Positions 1-5,676 of a stretch of 7,497 nucleotides of DNA are shown piece by piece (the stretch's first letter is position 1; each line of letters starts with the position of its first letter). The position numbers and the translations under genes are program-made. Below the pieces are notes generated by a model that worked only from the letters and a program-made list of their open reading frames with translations, did not search any database and had not been told where the DNA came from. The DNA comes from Acidimicrobiia bacterium (GTDB lineage Bacteria > Actinomycetota > Acidimicrobiia > Acidimicrobiales > SKKL01), in assembly GCA_041676705.1 (NCBI GenBank), contig JBAYRL010000025.1:1-7497 (forward strand), in the 5' to 3' direction.

Positions 1-1662
1 CCTAACAGCACCATCGTGCTTTCCAAGAAGCGCGCCGATCAGGAGCGCGCCTGGAACCTTCTGCAGACCATTCACGACGAAGGTAAGCCCGTGGAGGTCG
101 AGATAGTCGAGAAGGTGCGGGGCGGCCTGGTGGCCAGCCTCGGCGTGCGCGCGTTCCTGCCAGCCAGCCAGGTCGACATTCGCCGCGTGAACGACCTTTC
201 GCCTTACGTGGGTCGCCGCATGAAGGTCAAGATCATCGAGCTGAACCGGCGCCGTAACCGCGTAATCATCTCGCGCCGCGCCATACTCGAAGACGAAGTA
301 GCGCACCTGAAGGAAGACACCCTCAAGCGCCTCGAGCCGGGTGCTCGCCTGGAAGGCGAAGTTGTCGAAATAACCGATTTCGGCGTCTTCGTGAACCTGG
401 GCGGCGTCGACGGCTTGGTGCACCGCAGCGAGCTCACTCACGGCCGCTTCAGCCATCCGCGCGACGTGGTTAAGGTGGGCGACAAGGTCAAGGTCGAGGT
501 TCTCGACATGGACCTCGAGCGCGAGCGCATTAACCTCAGCATGAAGAACCTCGCGGCTAACCCGTGGGAGAACGTGCTGGCGCACTACACCATCGGTCAG
601 CGCATTACGGGCAACGTCACTAACCTCACTCCGTTCGGCGCGTTCGTCGAGATCGAGCCGGGCCTGGAGGGCCTCATCCACGTCAGTGAGATGAGCTGGA
701 CCAAGCGCATTCGCCACCCTAAGGAAGCTCTTACCGAGGGCGAAGGCGTTGAGGCCATGATCCTCAAGATCGACACGCAGCAGCAGCGCATTTCGCTGGG
801 CCTGCGTCAGACCCAGCCCGACCCGTGGAGCAGCCTGCCGGACCGTTACCCGCCCGGCACTGAGGTCACTGGCCCCATTACGGGCATCACCGACTTCGGC
901 GTGTTCATGGAGATCGAAGAGGGCATCGAGGGTCTGGTGCACATTTCCGAGCTCTCGCACGACCATATTGAAGAGATCACGGAGCACTTCAATAAGGGCG
1001 ACGAAGTGACCGCCGTTATCCTGAACATCGACCCGGTGGAGCAGCGCGCCAGCCTTAGCCGTAAGCGCATGCTGCCGTTCACTCCGGAGAACGCCGCCGA
1101 GTTCGGTGGTAACGCTCCGGCTGGTGGCCAGCAGCGCGGGGGCTTCCCCGGCGCCGCGGGTGCCGGTGCGGGCGCTCGCCGCGGTCGCCGCGGCCGCCGC
1201 AGCGAGGGCATCGACTACGATTACAGCTACGTGGCTGCCGACGCTGGCAGCAAGAGCACCACCAAGCTGGGCGACGTGTACGCCGACCTGTTCGCGCAGT
1301 TCGGTCTGGGCGACACTAAGGCTGAGGATGAGGCCGCTGAGGCCGCACCTGTAGCGGAACAGGCTGTGGAGGCTCCTGAGGCCACCGTGGAGGCCGTTGC
1401 GGAGCCCGTGCAGGAAGCCGCCGCTGAAGTGGTGGAGGAAGTGAAGACCGAAGCTCCGAAGGCGGATGTGGCGCCGGTTGATCCGGAAAACGCTATTGAC
1501 GCCGCGGAAGCCGCCGCTCTGCTTACCGCCGCCTTCCGCGAAGGCAAGCGCCCCGCTGGCGCTGCCGCTGAGGAAGCCTACGAATCCGTTGAAGTTGCCG
1601 AGGAAGCAGCCGAAGAAGAAGTCGCTGCGGATGCCGGTGACGATGAGGATGAGTTGGGGTAG
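1..1662 (+). CDS. rpsA: 30S ribosomal protein S1, 5'-truncated
   Basis: Ribosomal protein S1 binds mRNA on the 30S subunit and helps it dock for translation initiation. The frame is open to base 1 (PNSTIV before the GTG at 16), so the true start lies outside the window and residues below are counted from that GTG. Four S1 (OB-fold) repeats are visible: about 26-90, 109-177, 195-264 and 283-350. The last three carry the hallmark DFGVFV / PFGAFVEIE / DFGVFMEIEEGIEGLVHISELS strings. The opening LSKKRADQERAW matches the linker after an S1 repeat, so one or more N-terminal repeats are missing. After repeat 4 come a Gly/Arg-rich basic stretch (about 373-402), a conserved-looking LGDVYADLFAQFGLGD segment (about 420-436) and a long acidic Ala/Glu/Val tail to residue 548. 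Codons are strongly biased to C/G endings, as expected for a highly expressed gene. It ends in TAG and is followed by a hairpin. Identification is very secure; the phylum assignment from the tail is inference. Confidence 0.97.
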   Translation, partial: PNSTIVLSKKRADQERAWNLLQTIHDEGKPVEVEIVEKVRGGLVASLGVRAFLPASQVDIRRVNDLSPYVGRRMKVKIIELNRRRNRVIISRRAILEDEVAHLKEDTLKRLEPGARLEGEVVEITDFGVFVNLGGVDGLVHRSELTHGRFSHPRDVVKVGDKVKVEVLDMDLERERINLSMKNLAANPWENVLAHYTIGQRITGNVTNLTPFGAFVEIEPGLEGLIHVSEMSWTKRIRHPKEALTEGEGVEAMILKIDTQQQRISLGLRQTQPDPWSSLPDRYPPGTEVTGPITGITDFGVFMEIEEGIEGLVHISELSHDHIEEITEHFNKGDEVTAVILNIDPVEQRASLSRKRMLPFTPENAAEFGGNAPAGGQQRGGFPGAAGAGAGARRGRRGRRSEGIDYDYSYVAADAGSKSTTKLGDVYADLFAQFGLGDTKAEDEAAEAAPVAEQAVEAPEATVEAVAEPVQEAAAEVVEEVKTEAPKADVAPVDPENAIDAAEAAALLTAAFREGKRPAGAAAEEAYESVEVAEEAAEEEVAADAGDDEDELG

Positions 1663-1692
1663 GCACTAACTTCTGCTAGCGTGACGCGCTTT

Positions 1693-1714
1693 GTGGGCCC
1701 CGGTTGGGGCCCAC
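1693..1714 (+). terminator. rpsA terminator hairpin between convergent genes
   Basis: A perfect 9-bp inverted repeat, GTGGGCCCC (1693-1701), GGTT loop, GGGGCCCAC (1706-1714), lies 31 bases after the rpsA stop and 9 bases beyond the stop of the convergent minus-strand gene. On the plus strand it is followed by ATTCCATATT, a modest T-rich tail, so it best fits an intrinsic terminator of rpsA. On the minus strand the stem is followed by AAAGCG, so termination of the opposite gene there would depend on the stem alone. Confidence 0.7.
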
Positions 1715-1722
1715 ATTCCATA

Positions 1723-4203
1723 TTACTGGGGGATGGTTTCCCGTTCCCAGGACGCTCGAACTCGACGAATGCGAGCATTTATTACGGGCCGCCTATAGTC
1801 ACCTGGCAGGATGCAGTTCTTCGCAGCCTCCCAAACTTCGAGGTCGTTATCTAGTTGGGTCCCGAGTTGAATCAGGAGGTCGGCATCACATGACTTAAGG
1901 ACCGCCGAACGGATTGCCTCGTCTACGTGTTCTCGCCACTCTCCAATAAGTGGTGATTCGGATTCGGGTAACAACGGACCACCATAAATGTTCAGAGCTC
2001 TTTGGAGCTCGCCAATAGAAACCAACTCTACTAACCGAAGGAAGTCCGCCTGATAGGTTGCGTCAATTCTATAGGGGCTAGACCCAATAGGAACTAGTTC
2101 ACGCAGCCGAGAAATGCTCGCCTTAAGCGTGGAGCGTGGAAACTGCTCGTCACCATACATGTAGGCATGAAGACGTTCACCTGAAAGACCATTGGAATAG
2201 ATCGACAGAATGGCCAAGATCTCAGCTGAGCGCAGTCCGATAACCACGTCCTTCTTTTCAGTGCGAACCCGCTTAGCTCCCAGGAAATTGAGCTCGAACT
2301 CGTACTCTGACTCGGTCCAAAGTCGCCTTATGAGCTCAGTTGATGGGTGCTCCGCGCAGATTAGGCGCCAACCGGATTCCCCAAGTTCCCTTATCCCGCG
2401 ACTTCCCAGCTTCAAGGCTTGAACTGCGCTTTTCCTCTTGCCTTGATTACTGCGAGCTATTGCGAGCCAGGCCGCGGCCTGTGCACGATGGACCTCCGCC
2501 GCTAGGTTCTCGATGGCACTTAGCAAATGCTGTTCCGCAACTGATGGCTCGGCCTCACTCAATGCAATTCCTAGAATTAAGTCTCCGAGTGCCTTTTCGT
2601 GCGGGGTAGAAGACCTACTAAGTGCGTAAGCTGTGTCTGCCGCACGACGCGCCGACTCCCAGTCTCCCCTGGCAATGTGAACAGCCACCAGACTAAGTGT
2701 GGTGAAACAGAACACATCAATTGGCGCAGCCTCGTGGATACCGCTATAGAGCGAGCGTGCTTCTTCCAATTCTCCCTTTAGTAAGGCTAAATCTCCCCAG
2801 GTCGAGGTGATGCCTTCATATCCTGGAACGCCAATGTACTCCCTGCTGTCGCCGATCCCTTGAAGCAGGTGCTCTGCAACTCGTTCCTCTCCCAGCAACA
2901 ATCTTGCAAATGCGTTGGTTGCGGTAGCGGCCTTGTATCGAAGGCTCTCATGAATTCCCCGCCTTCCGTACTCAGCTAGCGCCCACTCTGCCCACTCGGC
3001 TCCGCTCCTATAATTCCCTTGCCGAATCTCCACCTCAGCAATATCTACACCGCACGCAACTACAAGGTGGTCGGCGCCTTCCCTCTCTGCCTGCCTCATT
3101 GCCTCGCGGAACAGTGCTATAGGTTCGGCTCTCTCCCCAGCCCAAGCTAGTGCAAACCCATGGGCGCGGAGAGTCGCGGGTGATCGGAGCATTTCAACTG
3201 CCCGAGAGGTTTCAGCCAGCATGCCAGACGTAGGCGAGACTACCGCCGTAGAAGCACGGACTTCCGGCGCCTCAGAGGACTGCATTACCGCTTCGACATG
3301 GCCCCCCAATTCATGGTGGCGATTGGTTGCCAGGGCCGCAGACACAAGCCAATAGGCAATCTTCTCATCCCGTTTGACATCGGGGGGCAGGGCGCCGAGC
3401 CGTGACAACAGGTATGAGTAAGACCCGTTATTGAAGTAGAAGTTTCCCGCATCATCGATAAACTCAGTCAATCGTTCACTTGCTCTGGCCGTGGCTAGGT
3501 CGAATGCATCAGCCCAGCGTTCTCGGTCAATTAGGGCGTCCAGTACACCGTCAACTGCAACGGCATCTCCCCAGGCCCAGTGTCCACTACGGAGCGCAAT
3601 TCCTGCCGACTCCCCTAGTTCCTTCATTAGTCGTGACTTGAATCGGGCGAACTGCCCTCTAGACTCGGATAGTAGTTCTACTAGGCTAACGTCAGATACA
3701 GCACCCCTAGCTTCACTAACGGCTTCCTCGTCGCTCATTGTCAAGAAATCGCTTTCGACTACACGAAATCCCTGCAGGCTCGGAATCGTCGAATCTCGGT
3801 CAGCAACCACTATTAGGGTCGACTCTCTTGAAGTGGCCTCTACCAACTGTTCCAGTACAGACTCAGTTAGATGCGCCCATCCGACAACAACCATTATGGG
3901 GCCGAAAACATGCTGATACTCGCTTAGTGCCTGAAGCACCTGACGGACGGTAGCGCCTCCGCTAAAGAGCGTAGGTCCTAGTCCAGCTGCTACCGCTTCG
4001 GAAAGCAGACGACCAAGCACGGGCTCTTGATCTTCGTGATCAACCCAAAATGTGACTCTGGGAGAATCGAGACCATGTAGGCGGTGGACAGCATAGTCAA
4101 TTCCTGATTCACGACTGCAGATTAGAACTGTCCGACTGGGTAGCCTTCTTAGCTCGCCTACAACTCGGTCACACCACGACTTCGCATACATGTCGACCCC
4201 CAT
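1723..4203 (-). CDS. Large regulator: degenerate STAND ATPase, helical repeats, C-terminal SARP-type winged helix and partial BTAD
   Basis: Predicted cytoplasmic DNA-binding regulator of 826 aa. Residues 13-165 resemble the MalT/LuxR-type STAND ATPase: first strand RTVLICSRES (24-33), a second strand RVTFWVDHED, a Walker-B-like hydrophobic strand PIMVVVGWAHL (102-112), then TLIVVADRDSTIPSLQGFRV leading to the family's typical DFLTMSDEEA (152-161). The Walker A GxxGxGK[ST] motif is absent and the Walker B acidic residue appears as Gly (VVGWAH), so ATP hydrolysis looks lost. Residues about 220-620 are Ala/Leu/Glu-rich helical pairs, TPR-like, for example FALAWAGERAEPIALFREAM. Residues 634-714 form an OmpR/SARP winged helix (FELNFLGAKR to SPYRID), followed by a BTAD-like start (ADFLRLVELVSIGELQRALNIYGGPLLPE). 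Canonical SARPs have the DNA-binding domain at the N terminus; here it is near the C terminus. Start is uncertain: no good Shine-Dalgarno precedes the ATG at 4203, whereas the in-frame ATG at 4191 (M5) has GGGGGT upstream. Codons CTA, ACA, AGA and GTA are frequent, unlike rpsA. Target genes are unknown. Confidence 0.85.
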   Translation of the reverse strand: MGVDMYAKSWCDRVVGELRRLPSRTVLICSRESGIDYAVHRLHGLDSPRVTFWVDHEDQEPVLGRLLSEAVAAGLGPTLFSGGATVRQVLQALSEYQHVFGPIMVVVGWAHLTESVLEQLVEATSRESTLIVVADRDSTIPSLQGFRVVESDFLTMSDEEAVSEARGAVSDVSLVELLSESRGQFARFKSRLMKELGESAGIALRSGHWAWGDAVAVDGVLDALIDRERWADAFDLATARASERLTEFIDDAGNFYFNNGSYSYLLSRLGALPPDVKRDEKIAYWLVSAALATNRHHELGGHVEAVMQSSEAPEVRASTAVVSPTSGMLAETSRAVEMLRSPATLRAHGFALAWAGERAEPIALFREAMRQAEREGADHLVVACGVDIAEVEIRQGNYRSGAEWAEWALAEYGRRGIHESLRYKAATATNAFARLLLGEERVAEHLLQGIGDSREYIGVPGYEGITSTWGDLALLKGELEEARSLYSGIHEAAPIDVFCFTTLSLVAVHIARGDWESARRAADTAYALSRSSTPHEKALGDLILGIALSEAEPSVAEQHLLSAIENLAAEVHRAQAAAWLAIARSNQGKRKSAVQALKLGSRGIRELGESGWRLICAEHPSTELIRRLWTESEYEFELNFLGAKRVRTEKKDVVIGLRSAEILAILSIYSNGLSGERLHAYMYGDEQFPRSTLKASISRLRELVPIGSSPYRIDATYQADFLRLVELVSIGELQRALNIYGGPLLPESESPLIGEWREHVDEAIRSAVLKSCDADLLIQLGTQLDNDLEVWEAAKNCILPGDYRRPVINARIRRVRASWERETIPQ

Positions 4204-4225
4204 CGAAACGCCGCCGTATTCTCTA

Positions 4226-4236
4226 ATAGCGGCTAT
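4226..4236. promoter_or_regulatory. Short inverted repeat just upstream of the 826-aa regulator
   Basis: ATAGC-G-GCTAT is an 11-base inverted repeat centred at 4231, 23 bases before the longest start codon of the minus-strand regulator. With a 1-base centre it suits a protein-binding dyad better than an RNA hairpin. A site this short can arise by chance. Confidence 0.2.
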
Positions 4237-4347
4237 CGGTTGGAAGTGGGCCGCGGTCCCACCCTGCGGGGAGCGCTCGTTTGCCGCTTAAGAACTCGAC
4301 TTTGGCGTGAGCTTCAGAATTGCATGTATCCAGTTCCCGATGTGGCC

Positions 4348-4376
4348 AAACTAGGCAAAAGCCTAGTAGTTGTCAA
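4348..4376 (-). promoter_or_regulatory. Candidate promoter with embedded inverted repeat for the 826-aa regulator
   Basis: On the minus strand a consensus -35 box TTGACA (4376-4371) is followed, after exactly 17 bases, by TAGTTT (4353-4348), a weak -10 match (3 of 6). A perfect 7-bp inverted repeat ACTAGGC-AAAA-GCCTAGT (4350-4367) fills the spacer and overlaps the -10, where a repressor would block polymerase or a MerR-like activator could act. A start near 4340 would give a leader of roughly 135 bases, longer than usual. Alternatively the repeat is a weak terminator for the membrane-protein gene ending at 4435, although its T-tract is poor (TTGGCC). Confidence 0.4.
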
Positions 4377-4384
4377 AACCTTTC

Positions 4385-4396
4385 ACCACTTGTGGT
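4385..4396. promoter_or_regulatory. Candidate operator dyad upstream of the TTGACA box
   Basis: ACCAC-TT-GTGGT is an inverted repeat with 5-bp arms, ending 8 bases upstream of the minus-strand -35 box at 4376-4371. That position suits an activator site. It is assigned only from symmetry and location. Confidence 0.25.
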
Positions 4397-4434
4397 AATG
4401 GGGCCCACTATCGGCAGTCCCAACTTGCACACCC

Positions 4435-5097
4435 CTAGACTGCACAAAAAGCTTCATATCTCCCTGAACATCTCTCGGTTAAGAGCGCATCTTCAAGGCT
4501 CGCCACCTGCGACAACCCGAAGCTCTCTCCTGCTCGGTAGCGGAGAATCACCAGCGCCTGGTCCACTCGAAGTGGCGGAGCAATTGAGTCATCTTCCACA
4601 AGTTCAATGAACGCTGACACGACCGCGTCTATCTTGTCGGGAACACCCGCCTCCACCTCGCAACCAAGTGATACTGATGCGGTGGCCTTTTCACTCTTCA
4701 GCCGGGAAACAAGTGAAGCCACCCGCTCCAACCGATCGGTGCACGAACTGGAAGTCGAATGTTGGTCTCCCAACATGACCGGACTGTCAGATGCCTCGGA
4801 CCGGCTCGGCTCCTTTGACGGACCCGTTGGCAGGGAAAGCGCAATCCAAAGGGCGAGGAATACAAAGCCCAGGAGCAAAGTGACAATGAATGGGATCGCC
4901 CCAACTACCAGCGCCATTTTCGCGACTAGTACATTCAACCCACCAAGCAATATCGCGCAACCCAATAGAAGTAGAGTCTGCAGCGGCTTCGGAAAGATCG
5001 AACTAAACCCGCCATGCCCAACTCGCATGCTCGAAGCGAGGCCCGCACTTTCGCTGGAGTGCCCGTTCTCTAGCTCTAGTGTCTGAACACGTACCAC
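4435..5097 (-). CDS. Unrecognised 220-aa protein with two transmembrane segments
   Basis: I do not recognise a family. Two adjacent hydrophobic segments are clear: about 38-59 (LQTLLLLGCAILLGGLNVLV) and about 62-89 (ALVVGAIPFIVTLLLGFVFL onward), separated only by AKM, which indicates a helical hairpin in the inner membrane. The roughly 37-residue N-terminal part is polar. After TM2 comes a Ser/Pro-rich linker (90-120) and then a soluble, probably helical C-terminal domain (about 120-210) with acidic patches such as FIELVEDDS. The GTG start at 5097 is chosen because GAGGTGAG lies 6 bases upstream; an internal Met at residue 24 is a weaker alternative. The hydrophobic helices and the ribosome site support this strand over the overlapping plus-strand frames. 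It lies between the peptide gene and the 826-aa regulator on the same strand, but a hairpin separates it from the peptide and 231 bases from the regulator, so co-transcription is not assured. A role as peptide sensor, exporter or immunity protein would be speculation. Confidence 0.7.
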   Translation of the reverse strand: MVRVQTLELENGHSSESAGLASSMRVGHGGFSSIFPKPLQTLLLLGCAILLGGLNVLVAKMALVVGAIPFIVTLLLGFVFLALWIALSLPTGPSKEPSRSEASDSPVMLGDQHSTSSSCTDRLERVASLVSRLKSEKATASVSLGCEVEAGVPDKIDAVVSAFIELVEDDSIAPPLRVDQALVILRYRAGESFGLSQVASLEDALLTERCSGRYEAFCAV

Positions 5098-5103
5098 TCT
5101 TTA

Positions 5104-5111
5104 CTCACCTC
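5104..5111 (-). promoter_or_regulatory. Shine-Dalgarno site of the 220-aa membrane protein
   Basis: GAGGTGAG on the minus strand, 6 bases before the GTG at 5097, matches the anti-Shine-Dalgarno core GAGGTGA. It decides the GTG start and supports the minus strand as the coding strand. Confidence 0.65.
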
Positions 5112-5171
5112 GGAGAGATACTAGCGTGGCACCGTGTATCTAGCGTATATTTGCCGACCACGACGCAAGAA

Positions 5172-5199
5172 GCGCGGCCCACCGAATGGTGGGCCGCGC
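5172..5199 (-). terminator. Strong hairpin after the 33-aa peptide gene
   Basis: A perfect 12-bp GC-rich inverted repeat, GCGCGGCCCACC (5172-5183), 4-base loop, GGTGGGCCGCGC (5188-5199), lies 29 bases beyond the stop of the minus-strand peptide gene. On the minus strand it is followed by TTCTTGCGT, a short imperfect T-rich tail; on the plus strand by AACAAGC. This fits an intrinsic terminator making the peptide a short monocistronic transcript. It could also act as an attenuator or stabilising 3' hairpin with read-through into the membrane-protein gene. Confidence 0.7.
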
Positions 5200-5228
5200 A
5201 ACAAGCTACTACTTGTAACGAAAGTTAC

Positions 5229-5330
5229 TTAGCGCTGCGAAGCAGTCATTCCCGCCGAGACAATCAACGGCATAGCAATGATAGCAGCGAAAACGATTGC
5301 GGCGAAAATGCGCTTACCAGTGTTCTTCAT
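5229..5330 (-). CDS. 33-aa signal-peptide-like small peptide (candidate signalling peptide)
   Basis: This small reading frame starts at ATG 5330 and stops with TAA at 5229. It encodes a basic N terminus (MKNTGKR), an uninterrupted hydrophobic core (about residues 8-24, IFAAIVFAAIIAMPLIV) and a short polar tail GMTASQR. VSA at 24-26 satisfies the signal peptidase I -3/-1 rule, with cleavage predicted before Gly27, leaving a heptapeptide. AAGGA sits 8 bases upstream of the ATG, and a strong hairpin follows the stop. An in-frame ATG at 5339 would add MGQ but directly abuts the Shine-Dalgarno. Codons are mostly C/T-ending, better adapted than in the neighbouring regulators. Placed beside TPR regulators, it looks like a Phr/PapR/AimP-type pro-peptide (inference). 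Alternatives are a type I toxin or a small membrane protein that is never cleaved. No homologue is recognised by eye. Confidence 0.6.
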   Translation of the reverse strand: MKNTGKRIFAAIVFAAIIAMPLIVSAGMTASQR

Positions 5331-5338
5331 TTGTCCCA

Positions 5339-5343
5339 TCCTT
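5339..5343 (-). promoter_or_regulatory. Shine-Dalgarno site of the 33-aa peptide
   Basis: AAGGA on the minus strand, inside GGAAGGATGGG, lies 8 bases before the ATG at 5330. The spacing is near optimal for that ATG and impossible for the in-frame ATG at 5339, so it fixes the start. Confidence 0.6.
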
Positions 5344-5412
5344 CCGAATTCACTCGCGTGTTGCGAGCATCCCTCTGTCAGAGCAATCCCAGACCCTGAA
5401 AGAGTAATTTCG

Positions 5413-5424
5413 GGTCTCCCAACC
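5413..5424. repeat. Direct repeat GGTCTCCCAACC, copy 1
   Basis: Identical to 5548-5559, and 11 of its 12 bases recur at 4764-4774 inside the membrane-protein gene. This copy lies within a CGGGT-N6-ACCCG inverted repeat and, on the minus strand, 6 bases upstream of a TACTCT -10-like sequence, a position comparable to SARP sites next to a -10. Function is inferred only from position. Confidence 0.35.
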
Positions 5425-5434
5425 CGTGTTGCGC

Positions 5435-5458
5435 TTGCCCAGCGGGCAACTTCTTTAT
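5435..5458 (+). terminator. Possible plus-strand hairpin with T-rich tail
   Basis: TTGCCC-AGC-GGGCAA (5435-5449) is a 6-bp inverted repeat followed on the plus strand by CTTCTTTATT. It has the form of a weak intrinsic terminator, yet no plus-strand gene ends here. It could close an RNA antisense to the 33-aa peptide gene, or simply be an operator dyad. Confidence 0.25.
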
Positions 5459-5547
5459 TACTGGGGAAAGTATGGGTGTGGACCTACAACCCCGCACTCC
5501 ACCCAACCTCTTCCGAACCGTTGCGCTCCCACGCACCGAGCCTTCAT

Positions 5548-5559
5548 GGTCTCCCAACC
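5548..5559. repeat. Direct repeat GGTCTCCCAACC, copy 2
   Basis: Exact second copy of the 12-mer at 5413-5424, in the same orientation and about 120 bases before the GTG start of the plus-strand regulator. It could be a second binding site serving the divergent promoter. Confidence 0.35.
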
Positions 5560-5676
5560 TTTTCGGCTGCACCAAATCTAGCAGCTTGCTACTGCAAAAT
5601 CAAGCCTTTATCCACCTTCGAAAACTGGTCCAGATCGCATATTTGAGCTCTAGGACGTGCTTTCTGCGGATCCTTA

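Larger units (their letters stand above)
5331..5676. other. Divergent intergenic region with short repeats
   Basis: This 346-bp region separates the minus-strand peptide gene from the plus-strand TPR regulator and should hold the promoters of both. Frames across it lack ribosome sites and convincing protein sequence, so I regard it as non-coding. It contains inverted repeats at 5353-5367 (CTCGC/GCGAG), 5411-5426 (CGGGT/ACCCG) and 5435-5449 (TTGCCC/GGGCAA), a 9-bp direct repeat CGTGTTGCG (5357-5365 and 5425-5433) and a 12-bp direct repeat GGTCTCCCAACC (5413-5424 and 5548-5559). No strong -35/-10 pair is seen for either gene. A weak minus-strand -10-like TACTCT sits at 5406-5401, and a weak plus-strand pair TTCGAA-17-TATTTG lies near 5617-5645. 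Poor consensus promoters would fit activator-dependent expression. Confidence 0.6.

Noticed and set aside
846..1547. Long minus-strand frames opposite rpsA
   Set aside because: Pro/Arg/Ser/Ala-rich mirror frames expected opposite a gene with strong C/G-ending codon bias.
3491..3953. Plus-strand frames inside the 826-aa gene
   Set aside because: Overlap a well-supported minus-strand gene, with no ribosome sites and no recognisable domains.
4323..4325. Possible leader peptide for the 826-aa regulator on the minus strand
   Set aside because: The only ATG in this leader opens a three-codon frame (ATG CAA TTC TGA), too short to support a leader peptide.
4607..5086. Plus-strand 159-codon frame opposite the membrane protein
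   Set aside because: Ser/Thr/Pro-rich shadow without a ribosome site; the minus strand has a good Shine-Dalgarno and clear membrane helices.
5112..5171. Promoter for the membrane protein between the hairpin and its GTG
   Set aside because: A TTGCGT and a TAGATA-like sequence are present but about 20 bases apart, and alternatives score poorly; not enough to call.
5378..5575. Minus-strand 65-codon frame upstream of the peptide gene
   Set aside because: No Shine-Dalgarno; Gly/Arg/Leu-rich sequence without hydrophobic or domain pattern; probably a GC-driven open frame.
5278..5646. Plus-strand 122-codon frame covering the peptide gene and the intergenic region
   Set aside because: No Shine-Dalgarno before the ATG, Cys/Pro/Ser-rich sequence of non-coding type, and it lies antisense to the better supported 33-aa gene.
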